From Eutrigla gurnardus (lineage: Eukaryota; Chordata; Actinopteri; Perciformes; Triglidae), in the NCBI GenBank assembly GCA_963514095.1, contig OY741282.1, positions 15,288,921-15,352,920 of the forward strand: a DNA stretch of 64,000 bases, read 5' to 3'. The notes beneath the pieces were generated by a model, which searched no databases, was not told the DNA's origin, and worked only from the letters and a program-made list of their open reading frames with translations. Each line of letters opens with the position of its first letter. The first letter of the stretch is position 1. This document shows, one piece after another, positions 33,201 through 48,400 of the stretch. Both the position numbers and the translations under genes were made by a program.

Positions 33201-36200
33201 ACTATTAAATATACTATTGAAACGTGCCAAGATATTGTGCCACTCGGTCCTCCCTCCACTGCCCTGTTCAGATGGCAAAGACCATGTTTATGAGCCTTAA
33301 TCACCACAGAAGAAAATTAATGAGAAACTGGCAAAATGCAAAGTGAATAATGGGCCTGGAGCAAGCTTGTGTAACACATAATTAATCTGTTTATGTTGTG
33401 GTCGCCTCATTCTTCTTTCTGTAACGGAGTTGACGATGATATACGGAGCTACATTCAACATGTTGGGGAGTTTTGACTCTTTTCTGCTTCGGGCTTCTAC
33501 AGCTTTCTCCCAGGGTTCTCCAAAAAAAGAAAAGAAGAGAAAAATACACAAAGCCCAAAAGTTTCTACATCTTTTACACATCTCACAACACTCCTATGCT
33601 ACTACATCGATTGTGACACAGTATGATGAAATCACCTTGGTTTAAGCCGAGCCGCTGGCAGTCCAGTCCAGGTAAGGATCATTTGTTGTGTGATTTACAG
33701 TGCAGTCAAGTGCTCCAGGTGTAACGATGTATATGATGTAACTACTCTGGTCTGCACTTGATGAAAACTTAACAATGCCAAGAAGCTCAAAGATACGCTT
33801 TTACACTTCACAGAAATAACTTGACATTATAATGTGCCACTGTTTTCTTTTTATTTCAAATTTATGAAGGCAAACATAATAATTGTATTTATATATACAC
33901 TGTTAGAAGTTGAAATATTGCATAAATTTGGAATATTTGGTTTTCAGACACAATGTTTATTCCTATTGAAATGCATCAGTAATCACTGCAATGATTACAT
34001 TATACTGTATATATCCATGTGTATATATATATATATATATAAAGATTATATCACATGTTTTATTATATAATTATTATGATGTGTTTTTGTTCCGTGTTGA
34101 GTAGTTTCTCTCTGTCCTCATCTCATCTCTACACGTTCAAACTTTGTGGTTTGTTTATAGTTTCTCCATTCTGAGTCCGTGGCTTTTTTTTCCATCTATA
34201 TTGCTTTTCAGCATTATTTCTTTTGTTATTATTATTTTTCATTTTTCTATTATGTATTGCACTTGAACAATTTGTTATTGTCTGCTCTGTTACAGTCGGC
34301 GTCAGTCTGGAAATGCAGTGGTGTGAAACCCGGGGCGAGGACATGATGTGCTGTGATATAAAGGCTGGGTTTACAGCCCAAACTTTAAATTACACTTTCA
34401 GTAATGCTCAATGTGAGTTACATGTCAAAACACGATGTAGCCTGGATCGACTAAACTCAGCCGTTCTCCTCATATATCAGTGACAGCCGTGTTCTTTGTT
34501 CTTCCAGAGGCTGAAACTTTCCTGCACAACTTCACCTCGACCACCAAACAAGATTGACCAAAGTTCTTTTCTTCTCGTCCTATAATCTTAAAATTTCACA
34601 CATGGTTTTTGAATGTTTACATACTTGAGAAAAAACCAGAAACACTCCTAATATATGTGTTTGTATGTGATATAATCTGCTAGTAACGATACACAAGTAT
34701 GTATGCACACCACAGTAGCCTACAAAGAGAAAAAACAATGTAACCGCATGAAAAATTCACCTGCTTAATGACGCTTTTGTTATATTCAGGGTAATCAGTT
34801 TGGCAGACAGAGTGCTAATTAATAAAAGCAATCTGCCGGCTGTCAAAGCAAAAAAAAAAAAACAGCCCTTCCAGACCGCCGCTTATTTGATCTTGCCGAG
34901 ATTCTGCCCTCGTGACAGCGGACCCATCAGTCGGTCAGCCGGGGGGGTGGGGGGGTCTGGTAAATGGCGGCGCTTTATATTCCACTATTAGGAGATGGCC
35001 TTGGTGGACCCAGATTTAGGGTCCCGCTGAGAACAATGCACCGGGAGATGGGGGGAAGGGAATTAGCCAAGGCAATTACTCAGCTATGGATTTGTCTGAT
35101 AAGGTTCATTTTTCTAAAAGACGATTACATAGTTCCGCAATCAGCTGCAGCGCTGACATTCACTCTTTACCCTCTGGGCTGACCTAACAAGTTTACATCT
35201 TCTCAAGGGATTAGCGTGCTTTTGGGAAAAAAAAAAAAAAAAAGTTGCTAAGAACAACAATTTAGGATTCTGATAGCTTCGTGGGAGCAGAGCGGAGCCG
35301 GGCAGGACTTTTTAACGTCTGGTGCCTTAAAAAGGTACGGAGCGGTGACACCGACATCGGTGTTGCCTTAGAGACGAGTTGATGATGCTGGAGGAGGATG
35401 TTGCGAGATAGCAGCAAGGTGAGGCTGCCAGAGTGTGACTTGAAGAAATTAAGAGCTGTTTAATTAACTTTTTCTTTTTTTTTTCCTCTCTCCCTATGCC
35501 TCTGTCTGGCAGCTTCAGAGTGGGAGAGAAGGCAATCTCAGTGGCTTAACGAAACATTATAATCCAGAGGTGAGCTGAACACTCGCAACGCCGCAGGAGG
35601 AGAGCGAGGGGGGTCTGCTGCCATCTTCGGGGAGCTGATTACATTTGAGGAAAGTTTGGAGGGAAATCATCCCCGCGGAACTAAGAAGCCCAGACTAGAG
35701 AAACGAACCGACCCATATGTGCACCCACATCGAAGGCCACTTTACTCAACATCATCAGTCTCCCTGAATTATGTACGGCAGGCAAAATCAACATCATCAA
35801 AATTGCTGTTAAAACTGTATTGAGGTTTAGTTTGAACCATTTTACAGGTTTATTCATCAGCACAAATGTCCAAAAGCTTAGTAGTTTAATAACCTGTGAA
35901 TAACTGTCTTTTGGAAGACAGAGAAATAAATTAGTCACGAGACGAGGTCACCTCTGACCACTCCCATTACCCAAACCTACATCTACGCAGCTGTCCCCCC
36001 CCCCCCAACCACACACTCAGGCTACACTCAGCATCCTCAGCTTGTCCACTGCTGCCGCCTGATGGGAGGTCTAATTGGAGCAGATTGAGCTGCTGTCCTG
36101 TAACATATGGCTCACAGCCCTGACAGCAGAAAACAAAGGAGGGAGACCCACGCAGGTCCTGGCCCCATCAGGGACTCACCAGCTGGGATAGACAGCCGCA

Positions 36201-36254
<54 letters not shown>

Positions 36255-39200
36255 CCCTCTAAGCTCCATCCTCTGGTTGAGGTTTAATCTAAAGCATGAG
36301 GTCTCAATGCACCACGGGGCTCTGGATCCTTTCTACAGACCGTTTTTGTAGACAAAAGTCAAACAGCGGGAAGCCTTGTTAACCTGGTTACCACATTAAA
36401 CAAAATGTGATCCAATTTCAGACTCCAGACCTGTGCGATGGAGAGTTTAAAACACACATTCTTACTCACGAAGAAAACCAAGATAATTCCATGAATATCC
36501 AGCTCAAATTCCCCCCTCATTAAATACACAATTCCCTTTGGCAACAGCTTTCTGAGAGATGTGTTATTAAACGGCGACTAAGCAGCCAGACATTTACTTC
36601 CCGATGCTGAATCAAAATCATCCCTCAAATGAGTGATATCAGACAAGCGACTCTCACATAATATCAGTCTATTGTCTGTGACAAGTGAAGGACTGTCTGC
36701 CCATTAATGACAAGGTGAAGTGGTCATCAGAGCTTCTCATATTATAGGAAAGATCTGGGCCAAGTGCGACTGAACATCATGGCAGCGCCGAACGCAACTT
36801 ATTACGAGCTAATTAACAAATATTACAAATTATTACAAACGGCCGCCGTGTTTCGAGTCGGCAGCGATATCAGACGGAGTAGTTATTACATGAACTGTAA
36901 CTGAGCTCCGGCTCCGTTTTGCATAAAACAATGTCAACATAACGCTGAGGATCACACAGTGAGCGTACTCGCCTGCTGCCATGGCATCTATTTGGCAAAA
37001 TCACTCATGTTGTAAGTGCGGGCTGCTTGGCAAGACACTGCTTGCTTAAGGATTTTTCTCTCTGTTTGGCTTCCGGCTTTGGAAGCAGTACTCATGTCAG
37101 ATTGTGTCATAAATTCCTCTCTCATCCAGGAATTACTCTATTTGGGATGTCTGAGGGTGAAGTGAGAAAGAGGTATATTTAGAAATAGGCATAAGCTGCC
37201 AAATTCCTGCAATTCGGTTCCGACATGAAGAACAAAATGCTTCGCTGGGAAAACAGAGGAGGAGTAATGGCAAATCCAACATATCACTTTTGGCAGCCCC
37301 GTCATGTCGAGGCAGATGGGGCTTTTCAGCATATTATGGTATATACAGCATGGCGGTAACAACTACTCTTAGCTTGCTTCGGCAATATTTGCAAATTCTA
37401 TATAAACAAAGGCAAAATACCCACATGAATGATCCACAAACAGCAGGTATACATCTATGTTTATGCTTTATTTTGTAATATTTCACTGCCATGGAGCTGA
37501 CACACTTCATACCTCTCTAAGTGACAGGTGAGAAAACATGATTATGGGCCAATAACCTAAGATTCTAACAACCCCTTTGACTATTTGTTTAGCTAACCAG
37601 CCTGTGTGTGTGTTTGTGTTTGTGTGTGTCACTTTAAAATGACATAAACCCCTATTCCAACATCCATTTTTGCTTGGTGCTAAATTAAAAGAAACAAACT
37701 CACTCAGGATTACAGCCTCAGGACACTTTATCACCAAGCCCGATATCATTTTGCTCCACAATGCTGCATGTTAATTGTTTTTTGCATCCTGGGATTGATG
37801 GACCAACTTATAGTGCAGCTTCTGCTCGCAGCAGAAGGGCACAATCTTTTTCGAGACAACACAACCAAATTGTGTTGGCATGAGTTCTGGCATACTTTCT
37901 TTTGAGTTCTGGCTTTTTAAATTCACACAGTGGTGTCACGGCATCATGTTTTAAGCCTTTGTTGCATTGTAATAGAACGCCAGGTAAGAGGTGAAGGAGG
38001 TTTAGTTGGGATTGTTGAAGACTACTGCTCCGACTTAGTTAGAAAACTTGCGACAAACAATTTACCACGTCATCTCTATCGTGTTTCCCCCTCTCCTCTG
38101 CTGCCCGTCCGTCTTTCAAAACGAAGGGATGAACGGAGGTGAGCAGAGGAGAGAGGAAGGGCATATTAAATCGCGCAGACGAAAGGAGGACTAAAGAAAG
38201 CAAAAAGAAAAAAGGAGAGTTAATGATTTATGTTGTCATTCGTGTGACCGCGCCGAGACAGCCTCTGCTTGACGATGCATTCAGTACGACTAGATCACTC
38301 AATCCGCTCATTTCATCTGGATGAGTGGACTTATGCTGCTCCCCTGCCCTTTTCTGCTTACCACCCCACCCCCTTTAAAAAAAAAAGAAGAAAAAAAAAG
38401 CAAAGGACAGTGATGAAGAATAAGGATGATGCCGCCAAGGTTTAGTGAATGCAGCGATTAGGTCGCAACAAGCAGCGAGTCTGGAATTCACAATTATTCA
38501 TAACATAACAAGGACACAGAGCGTTCTGCAGAAGTGCAAAGAGGAGGCGACTGAATGGTGACGTCTGCAGAGAGGACAGACATTGTGCAGCGTGCCAGTG
38601 AACGTATGAGAGGGTGAATGCGTCGGGGGGCTGGGCCAGGACACCGAAAGCACTGCGTAGTGTTTGCCAGAGCTGTCAAAGAATAATGGATATTTCTAAT
38701 ATAAGCTCATCTATTTTTGATTGGCAGAGCTGATTGAATTCCACTTAGAGCTGCTGTCATCCTGTCCTCGCCTCAAACTCGTGGATCTCCCTCGGCGGGT
38801 ATTCGCACTCTCTCAAAACTGTTTGATGAAAGTAATTTGGCCAGATCATTCAGGATAACACTGCATAAAGCAATCTATTAGTGCACACGACTCTGAGCAA
38901 AAAAACACACACACACTGGATGAATATGTTACTCTGGAACGGGCCAAACACGTCTGGTTTCAACGGCTAATAACAGACTCAATAATGACACATTACAAAA
39001 GACAATAATTAGCCTGACTCGGGTTAATAAGCTGTCTTGATAATGACTTAAAGCGTTCACCAACATTAAAGTATAACTGGAGATTGTCCCGTGATGGGAT
39101 CACACCCACCACAATGGGTGATCACTCACACACAGACTCACCAGGCGAAAAAAACAATACCAGCCTCGCTGTCGCAGCTGGTAGAAACTAATACACATCA

Positions 39201-42200
39201 TCAATCACAGCAGATAAGTTGCATTCCTTCGTCCCAAGTGGCGGACTTGTGCAGTTGTCAGGGGGAACGTGGAAAGCTCAACTAATTTAAACAACCAGAA
39301 TGACCGGAAGGTGCGTGTTACTCTTCCACCATGACGTTAGCTGGAACCGCCATATGGGCGGCGGTTAGCTAGCTGTGAGGGCGATGCAGAGACTCTCAGG
39401 TGCACTAACATGCGCAACAGCCCAGCGAGGTAAACAAAGCACAGAGAAGCTCAGAATACAACAATCAATGCTCTGTAATCATTTTGACAACTTTTAAAGA
39501 ATGGAGAAATGGTTGAAACAGCCGTTATGGATGGATTGAAAAGGTTAGCTTAAAGTAAATGATGAAACCATTGAAGTAGGCCTAATCCGAGTCCTAAAAA
39601 AGGTTTAAACTCTAAAGAATTAAGTATGAAAACCCAAATCCTTCGCTGGAAAAAAGGGTCTATGTTATTCGGTTCTGCCAAATAAAAACATGTGGTTTCA
39701 TAAAGCAGAATGGACCGTTCCTCACCTGGAGATCTGAAGGTCCAGGCCTCGTCGTCATCAAAGTGCGTGTCCCCAGCTGTGAACCTCTCCCCGGGGAAGA
39801 ATGCGTGCGCCACGGTGCCCCCCGGCCCGTCAAAGGGGTATCCGTCATTGTGGTCGGCCTTAGTGAAGTCGATCTGGATGTCTGCATCACTGCCGGCGAC
39901 CTCGTGGAAATTTAGTGGCGCGATGTCGCTCCAGACCTTCAGGGCGTAGTACATCAGGGCCCGAACGGTGTCCCTGCCCAGTACAGCCGAATCCTTGGGG
40001 AAGGTCCTCACTCTGAGGGAAGAAAGGGGGGCGAGACAGATACGTTACATAAGAGAAGGAGGAGAGACGAGATGGGTTGAGACGACAAGAAATGAGGGAA
40101 AGAATTGGCTGATGAAGGAAGAGGACGGGGGACTTGACAGAGGAACAACTAAAAGGGGAGACAAGAGAGGAGAACCTGGCAAAGTGAGGGGAGGAAAGGT
40201 GATGATGGACAAGGAACAAGCGGAGAAGAAAAGGAAAATACAAGGAGGGAAGGGTAGGGAGAGGTACAATTTGTGCGAGTAGATCTGCGAGGGTGACACA
40301 TCAGAGATGAACATGAAGTCCGGGAAGGGACTCGAAAGGTAAATGTGGGGGAAAGAGACAGAAATAAAAAAGGAAGCCGGTCGCAGCAGTAGAGCCTGGC
40401 AGGAGAGGAGAGAAGAGAGAGCTGTGGATTGCATAAAAGCATAAAAGGTCAAAGACACAGTGTTTGCCACTGGGACAAAAAAAAATATGTTTGCATATCT
40501 TACGTGATTCCATCATTTTTTTGTATTTCATGGTTAGGTGCTCCCGCTGCTCACACATACTGATAATAAATAGAGAACACAATGTTCATTGGAATAGATT
40601 GTGGGCATCAAAGTTTCGGTGTAAACAACTCGCCAGCTTTCCCCTTCCTCGTTTAATTTTCATCCCTCTCATCACGCTCAACATCTCTCGAGCTATTTCC
40701 GTTTGTCAGCGACAGTGGAAGCGGGTCGAGAATAAACGGGAGACCGTTCAGAAGTTTGTCTGCCTCCCTCGCCTTCTAAATCGCCACTCCTTCTCCATCA
40801 TTTCCTTCCCGGTCTTCGCCCACTGCTCTGCTTCCACGCGGTGCCCTTTCTTTCTCCCCACAAAAGCACTCCATCTAAATAGAAGAAGTGATTTGGCCAT
40901 TGCGGGCTCCTGGAGGACATTTAATCAAGGCTCTTGGCGGTGAGAGTGCGCCGCCTCGTCTCACCGTTGCAACCGGCTAGAAATTGCTTGAAAAATCCGA
41001 TGTGACAGAAAGATCTGCATCACGATTGCTGCGACACATAAAACAAAACATCACCCAATTGCATCCCCTCAATCAACCTCCTATTCAATGCTTGTGTTTA
41101 TTAATTTAACATTTTATTCCGGTAGCTCATCATGCTAGGGTGTACTCTTAGAACTGGACGGCTGGGTTTTATCACCAAACTCTTTCTTCAAGTGTCGCGG
41201 CTTGCAAAGCCCACAGCAGTCAAACCAGAAGCACAAACACGGATATTGATTCACGTATTGATCGTCATAGAAAGACCTGGGAACTAGCTTAGCACTACAA
41301 GGCAAGTTGTCCCACACATATTGACTGAATTCAACAGGCAACAAACGGAAGTTGTTGGTCTGAAAGGAAAACATGCTGAAAGGCTGTAATCAAATTGGAC
41401 AGAACAGGTTGGTGAGAACTTCAATTCTTGCACCAAAACAAAAAAATGGCCACCATCTCCATATTTCATTCATGAGGCGATAAAATGGCACATTTAGCTG
41501 AAAAAGTGGGGGGAAAAAAGATGTTCAGTAAGCAACAAGGAGTGTAAACGGAGTAGGTGGGTGCACTTCAGCTGAGCTGTGACTTTCCAGTATCTGTGGA
41601 TAAACCGGCTTATAAATTAATTGGCTCTTACTCGAGGGATAGCACGGTTTTAATGTTTGGTTGAAGTTTTAATCCATTCTCTCTAAAAAAAACAAAAACA
41701 TTTTTTATTCCTCAAGCATTTGTTAGCTCAATTTCAGCTGCATAAAATGTAACCTTTTAAAGTGTTAACACAATCAACTGGTTCCTACTAAGCGTGATAT
41801 CCAAATTCCTCACAGTGTGTGCAGGAAAACAACCGGACTGTTCCCTCTTCTGTTGTATTTCTAGCCACAAGGAGTGTTATACTCGATGGAAATCTTTCAA
41901 AATGAACTAAAAATCCCAATTTAATCGATGAAGAGCCTGCCCATCTATCCCCTTTAGGAAACATGTCCTGCACTCCTCAAAAAAATACCACCAAAAAACC
42001 CTAATTACGCTTGAATTTAGACACCCTGCAGCCACTATGGGACTTGTAAAACCCCAGAATGTGCCAATCATGGTAAATATTTGGGTCACAAATAGGTTTC
42101 AGAGAGTGAAGTTCTGTCACTTCAAACAATCGTGTTTCATAAAAGGCCCTCTGCCGTTCCCATCCCTCCTTTTATAGAAGCTGGCATCTTGAAAGCCGAG

Positions 42201-44802
42201 TTCCTGTCAAACAAATCATTGCTTTGACACTTGACATTTGTTCATAGACAAATCCTTCATCATTAAGGACTTTCTTTTTTTTTCTGGGGACTAGTGAATC
42301 ATTCCTCCGATTGGAACTCCCCCCCCTACCCCCCGACAGTTTTCTTTTGCTCTTTTACCAGCCGGTCATGGTGTAGGAATAGCAGAGCTACATAATGATG
42401 CTTTCAATGGTTCATGTATCTTTCTTGCTTCTTTATCTTTCCTGATTCAGCCTGAACTATTTTAAATAAATGTATCCAATATAAAAATATGGAAATATAA
42501 ATATAACATATGAAAGAGCGACATTAACATTTATTTCGACTGGTTATTTCAAGCATTTCCCACTTTGTGATTCAGAATATTTCACTTGAGGAGAACACAT
42601 CGTACACATCCGATCTGCAGAGGAACCAAAAGGAGAGGATGAACACGATGATGTACGTAAGAAGAAGATAATGAGGAAGGGAAGGAGCGGGAAGGAAAGG
42701 ACTGTAATATGTGTGGGAGAGCGGGCAAAGGAGGGGGTAAAGAAAGCAGACACACACACAGACTGGCAGAGAGATTTCTGACACCTCCCCATGGCTTCAT
42801 CTAACTTTACTCAGAATCAAGAGTTTGCTCTCCACGAGGATGACGAGTTCCTTAAGTTTCCGCGTTTCTCCAGGCTACTGCACTGGGAAGGATCAGTGAT
42901 CACACAGACACATTTCCATCTCTGACAGAGTGTGTGATGTCTCCTTTTCCTTACCCGCAAAAAAAAAAAAAAAGTACCTCATTACAAAAGCTCTTTACAA
43001 GTGTTACAGACGTGTAAGGCAGTGCAGGGGTGTGCGTATGTGAACGAGAGAGGCGATGATGGTGGAGGACGGCACTTTAAATCACGGTTTTAAAGAACAA
43101 AACTTTAAGAAAGCTCTGTCCTCCATAGGCTGTTATATCAACTTACAGTAGCAAATAACACACCGTGATAAATAGGTCATCGTGCCTTCCATGATAAATG
43201 GTATTCGCGGTGGATGAACGAGTAAACGCTGCGTTCATTTCTGCCGAAAACGACATTTAGAGAGACCTGAAGCTGAAAGATAATGTATTAACATTGTTAA
43301 CCGAATATCTATTCTTGTATCCAAACCAATTTCATTTACTGCGTTTTTTATTTTTCATCAGAGCATTTTAATACACAATGTCAACTGCGAATCAAAACGA
43401 GCATTCACTTTTACCAACAACACTGCAGAGAACCACATTTGCTTTTATGCCCTGGGTGCTAGAGAAGCCTTTTCAAGCCTGAGAGGCAAATCCCAGGGCA
43501 GCAAACAGCCTGGAAACACTCGCTGCTGCTGCTTTTATTTTAGTTTACTGCCGAGAGCGTGCGCTTCTTTCAAATGGCTGGACAGAGAGACGACAGTGTG
43601 TAGAAAGAGTTCAGGGAGTCATTAAACTGGAACTGTAAAACTATAGAAGCATTGAGGACAAACTGGGATTTCTAAAGGTCCCATGGGTCCCCAGGGAAAA
43701 CAACAAACCCTGTGGGCAGATAAGAACAACGGTATTGGACCATTCTGCAAAAACTGTAGGTGTCCTTCAACGCCGCGGTAAAAATACTTACATTCTGTAA
43801 TATCTGTGCATGGCAGCTGCAATATGTGGAATGGCAGATGGAAAGATGGTGGTTATGGAAAAGTAAATGGTGGTTTTGCTAAGAATAGGCAACTAAACCA
43901 CTTGGCTGAGGTCAGTGGAAGATCTTGGTTAAAACCACCTACCACCACTACATACATACACACAACATGGCATTAAATGGCATGGAGGTAAAATGTGAGG
44001 TACAAATTTGCCCAACATGAATTGTAATTTGGAAACCTTGCAGTAATAACTAAACACACTCACCTCGCCCTGAGGCACTTTCCACACTCTACGATTAAGA
44101 AACGTTGATCAGCACGTTTGTATTTACCATCACCTCAGCACTACACTCTGCTGACTGACATGTTTTCCAGGTCTCCACATAAGCTTCCACACAAAACAGC
44201 CATATGTTTGTCCCCGGTCCAAACGTTATCTCCGGTGACAACAGACGGCAACAAAAAGTTCTCAATTTCAGCTCTGAATGCAAAGTTGCAGGTCACCGTT
44301 TCAACGGAATGACAAAAACTGAGGATGAGCAAGAAACGGGTCTGTTACGCATTTTTGCCTCCTTCGCCACAGATTAGAAAAAAAAAGTGATTTCAAAAGA
44401 CTTTGAAATTAGTTGGACGGACAGGAGGCTGATTAAGGTGGACTTCACTTTCTCGAGCTATTTAAATCCACGGCATGATCCCCGCCATCCTTTGACAAAC
44501 GAGTAGTCCTTTCATGTGTGCGTGAGCTTATGAGACACAAGCGTTCACACGCACGCAATCTCCTACATTTCACCTGTTTGACTTTTTAATTTCCACGCCT
44601 CTTTCGCACGCAAAGTGATGATTCAGATGAAAAGAGGCAGAGGGGGAGAGGAGAGAGGGATGGACGGAGGGAGAGAAACAGATGAGGAAAAAACTAAGAC
44701 TCTTTTTCTGTCCCCCGCCTTCAGCCTCTCAGCAGGCTCTTACCTCCCGTGGCTCTGCTGCTCCGCGGAGACATGAGCTGACATCAAAAGTGATGCTAAA
44801 AT

Positions 44803-44848
<46 letters not shown>

Positions 44849-45035
44849 GTAATATTCACCTCCTGTGCTCCGCTACCCTCCGTAGACATAAGCTGATTAC
44901 TCCCAAAATTGAAAGCTCATATGCAGACGGTGATTCATGTGCTCATATGAGTTTGTAGATGCACAAAATGTGCCGGCGCAAACACTCAAACACTCTCACA
45001 AACATGGAAATGTTTCGCCGACAGATGCACACGCA

Positions 45036-45119
<84 letters not shown>

Positions 45120-45392
45120 ATGTCATTCAGGCCGAAGATGAAAGACATTAAATTAAAAAGGCTCTGCATGAGTCCACGCTCTCTCCACAAAGCTTTCTCC
45201 CCACCCCCCTTTCTCTTTCCATCCCGACTATCACGGTCACCAACTCTGAGATGGCGATGCAAACTCCTGGGGAAAAAACATAATAGAGGTGTTTAATAAG
45301 TTTATACTTGGTAATAGTTAAAAGGTATTATTAAGCTTCCACCGAGCAATTTCACAGGTTGGTGACATTGAATGGTGACTGATATATATATG

Positions 45393-45481
<89 letters not shown>

Positions 45482-48400
45482 TACGGACACAATGATGGAT
45501 TTATCATTGGCCAATAATGGCCGCACCTCTCATGTATAAGAGGGGGAATTTAAGGTGCACACTTCCCTGTCTCAGATGATTTCAATGATAGATATCAAGA
45601 TAGAAACCAGCAGCGATGTGATCGTCTCCGCTTGTTTAAACTGCATGCAAGGGTGCATTTCAGGGAGAAAATTTGACGCAATAAATAACAACAATTACTG
45701 TTACGATTTCAATTACTACACACTCTTCTTCCTGTGTTATTCCACTTATTATCCATGTGGAATCAATAAATAAATATACAAGATATTGCCAATATGATGA
45801 AATGAGTCTTAGATGAGTCAAAACATATCTACAAGAATGCATTGTCAAAATGTACTGAGCATTGATCATTGTTTAATTCAGTAAAAGTCCAGCAGTGATG
45901 ATATACAGACTGTGTTTATGAGTCCTTGTTATTAGTAATACCAGCATTTGATACCAGAATGAAATATCTCCACAACTAATTAACTGCCCTGACATTTTGT
46001 ACAGACATTCATGAATCACATATGCTGTATATGGATTACTTTGGTGACCCTCTGACTTTCCCTTTGAGTTCACTGCCGATTAGCAAACGTTAGCATGCAA
46101 CTAAAATGCTTGTAAGGCATTGTAAATGTTAGCATGTGAACATTTTTTCATTGTGAGCATTTAGTAAGCACCACTCTGCCTAAGTGCCTCGCAGACCTGC
46201 TAGCTCATCTGTAGACTCTGGCGATCGATCCAGTAGCTGGAGCATAGATTGTTATCTTATTACTAGGAACAGTTCCCCAGTGTGGATATGATAAATGTCA
46301 TAGATAGCCCTTAAGGGGCGCCGGTGTAACCTCTCAGCCCTGCGATGTTGGAGTTTTCATGATCTCCCCACACAGGCCAGAGTGCCACATTATGCTGAAA
46401 TCAAGTTAATTCAATTGCTGTTCTTAGGTTGGTGTGAATTACTTGACAAAACATGTTGCAAGTATTTCATAGGTGCGAGAATGGAAAAACAAAATATCAT
46501 TCTGTGTTATGCCTGGCCATTCCCGCTAGCAGCTTTGTATTATTACTTCTTACAGTCCCAAAGCTACTTCTAGGACTATAACATACCTGGGCCGTTGTTT
46601 ACGGCTGTGGCATTCCTTAACGATCGCTAAGAACCGTGAGCTATGGCTATAATTTGTCCTATGATGGACCCCCGCTGCTGAGTTATGAACATGACCGCTG
46701 TGGAGTAACCCTCACTGGGATCCGAGCGTTCGGCTACATCACGCAGGCTCCACAAAACAACTGTTTTCGAGCTTTAGAGTATGCTAATGCAATAATAATA
46801 GACACAAAATGTTAAGAGCTCACGACTGTGGATTTACATCTATAATGGGTTGCCATGGTAATTACACGTGGGTTCATGTTCTCGCATCGCTCATCCTCAT
46901 ACTCACTTCATTGACTTCATTAGAAAGATGACACGTCTAAAGAGACGGAGGAGGCTAGGTGATTTTTCAATCCACCCACCGTATCGGACTAAATGGATGC
47001 AGAAGGAAAAGATGCAATCTTCCCTCTTCGTGTTTGATGCTTGTTTTCCATCTTTCCTCCTCGTTATCCTCATCCCAATCTCTTCCCCTCACCTTGTTGT
47101 TCGTCGGGCTGCTAATGATTGCCAGGCTGTCTGGCTGATAATGGGCTAACAATATGTGCTAATGAGTGGACTGTTCCACAATTGGGCAGTGACATACTTG
47201 GCTGAGTGTTGTATGAGCTTTTGCAAGAGAAAGGAAAAAAAAAAGAGGTAAGCAGGAGTAAAATTGGGGATTAAAGGCTCAGCCCCCTCCGGCTGAAAGA
47301 CTCCCAGACATCATCACAAAAATAATTTACTTATATTTCTATTGCGGAAAAACACATTACCTAAAATGAATGGCTGCTAAGCTTAACCCCTTATCTTTTT
47401 CTTTTTCTCTCCTCCGTGAAATAACTGAAACTCACCACCTACTCTGCACATTTTCCCGAACACAATGATGTGATTGATGTGCGCGAACAAGCAGAGGAGT
47501 GTGTGAAGCGCCAGCCAGGCGGACATTGTCAGTCGCGCCGAGGTGAGCTGAATCAGGAATTAAGCGCGCCTCTGTTTGCTTACTGCAAGTCTAAGTAAAC
47601 AATACAGACATAATGGTGCAGCCCCTTCACATCACTCACTGCCACAATCCATCCACTGACAACTATTCGATTCTTTGCATACGATTAACTGATCTTATTT
47701 ATGAACAAACGTATACAATTCCATGAAGATAACTCCTAATAGAGTTATTCGGGATCTTGGCTGGCAGTGCTGCATAAAAATCACTGTAAAAAAAAAAAAG
47801 CAATCATAGATGAAGAGCAACCTTTTTGTATTTTGTGTCAGCTTCTCAGACGTTGGGAACTACATCAATTGACCCTTCGCTATGCCTCATCCCCCCCGCT
47901 GCCTGCTCTCAGAGCTACCATGCAGCGCACACTGTCAACAGCTGCACTCTCTGAACAGATATTATTTAATTTTCGTAAAAAAAAAAGGAAAAGGGGATCT
48001 CAGAGAGAAGCAGACAGACGGTTCTTTAATATGCGTCTGAATGGATAGCCAGGACGTCAAACTGATTCAGCGGCGAAAACATGAGAGAGGCTAAAGCAAA
48101 GTGAACCACCTGGCGATCAAGAAAGAAGACAATGAAATTAAGGAATGACATTGTTCCTTTAGCCAGGCAGGTCTTTATTTACTATTACAATCATTAAAAA
48201 GCAAAAGTAGCATGTGTAAACAGTCAGTATCCATTCAGAAGCTTGCATAGCATGGAAGGGCTACGCTAACATACACACATGTAACAAAACGTGGGAGAAT
48301 ACATGCAGAGGGCAGGTTCTCTGTAGATATACACACTTAGTGTAATGATGATTGAGAGGGATTTTTTTTTATTTCAGTCTATACATTGTCTTATAGGAAA

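Larger units (their letters stand above)
30393..39725. other. mmp17 intron 4 (9.3 kb)
   Basis: It contains a coding-like segment at 31658-31744 (listed separately), a short (TA)n at 34020-34041, (CA)n at 36201-36256 and a C-run near 35995-36006. The interval 36770-36900 has several TAATTA-type homeodomain-like motifs but no alignment supports an enhancer. No further gene is seen. Confidence 0.5.

Noticed and set aside
40464..40943. 159-residue plus-strand frame in an mmp17 intron
   Set aside because: No recognised motif, no splice signals, compositionally like the surrounding intron.
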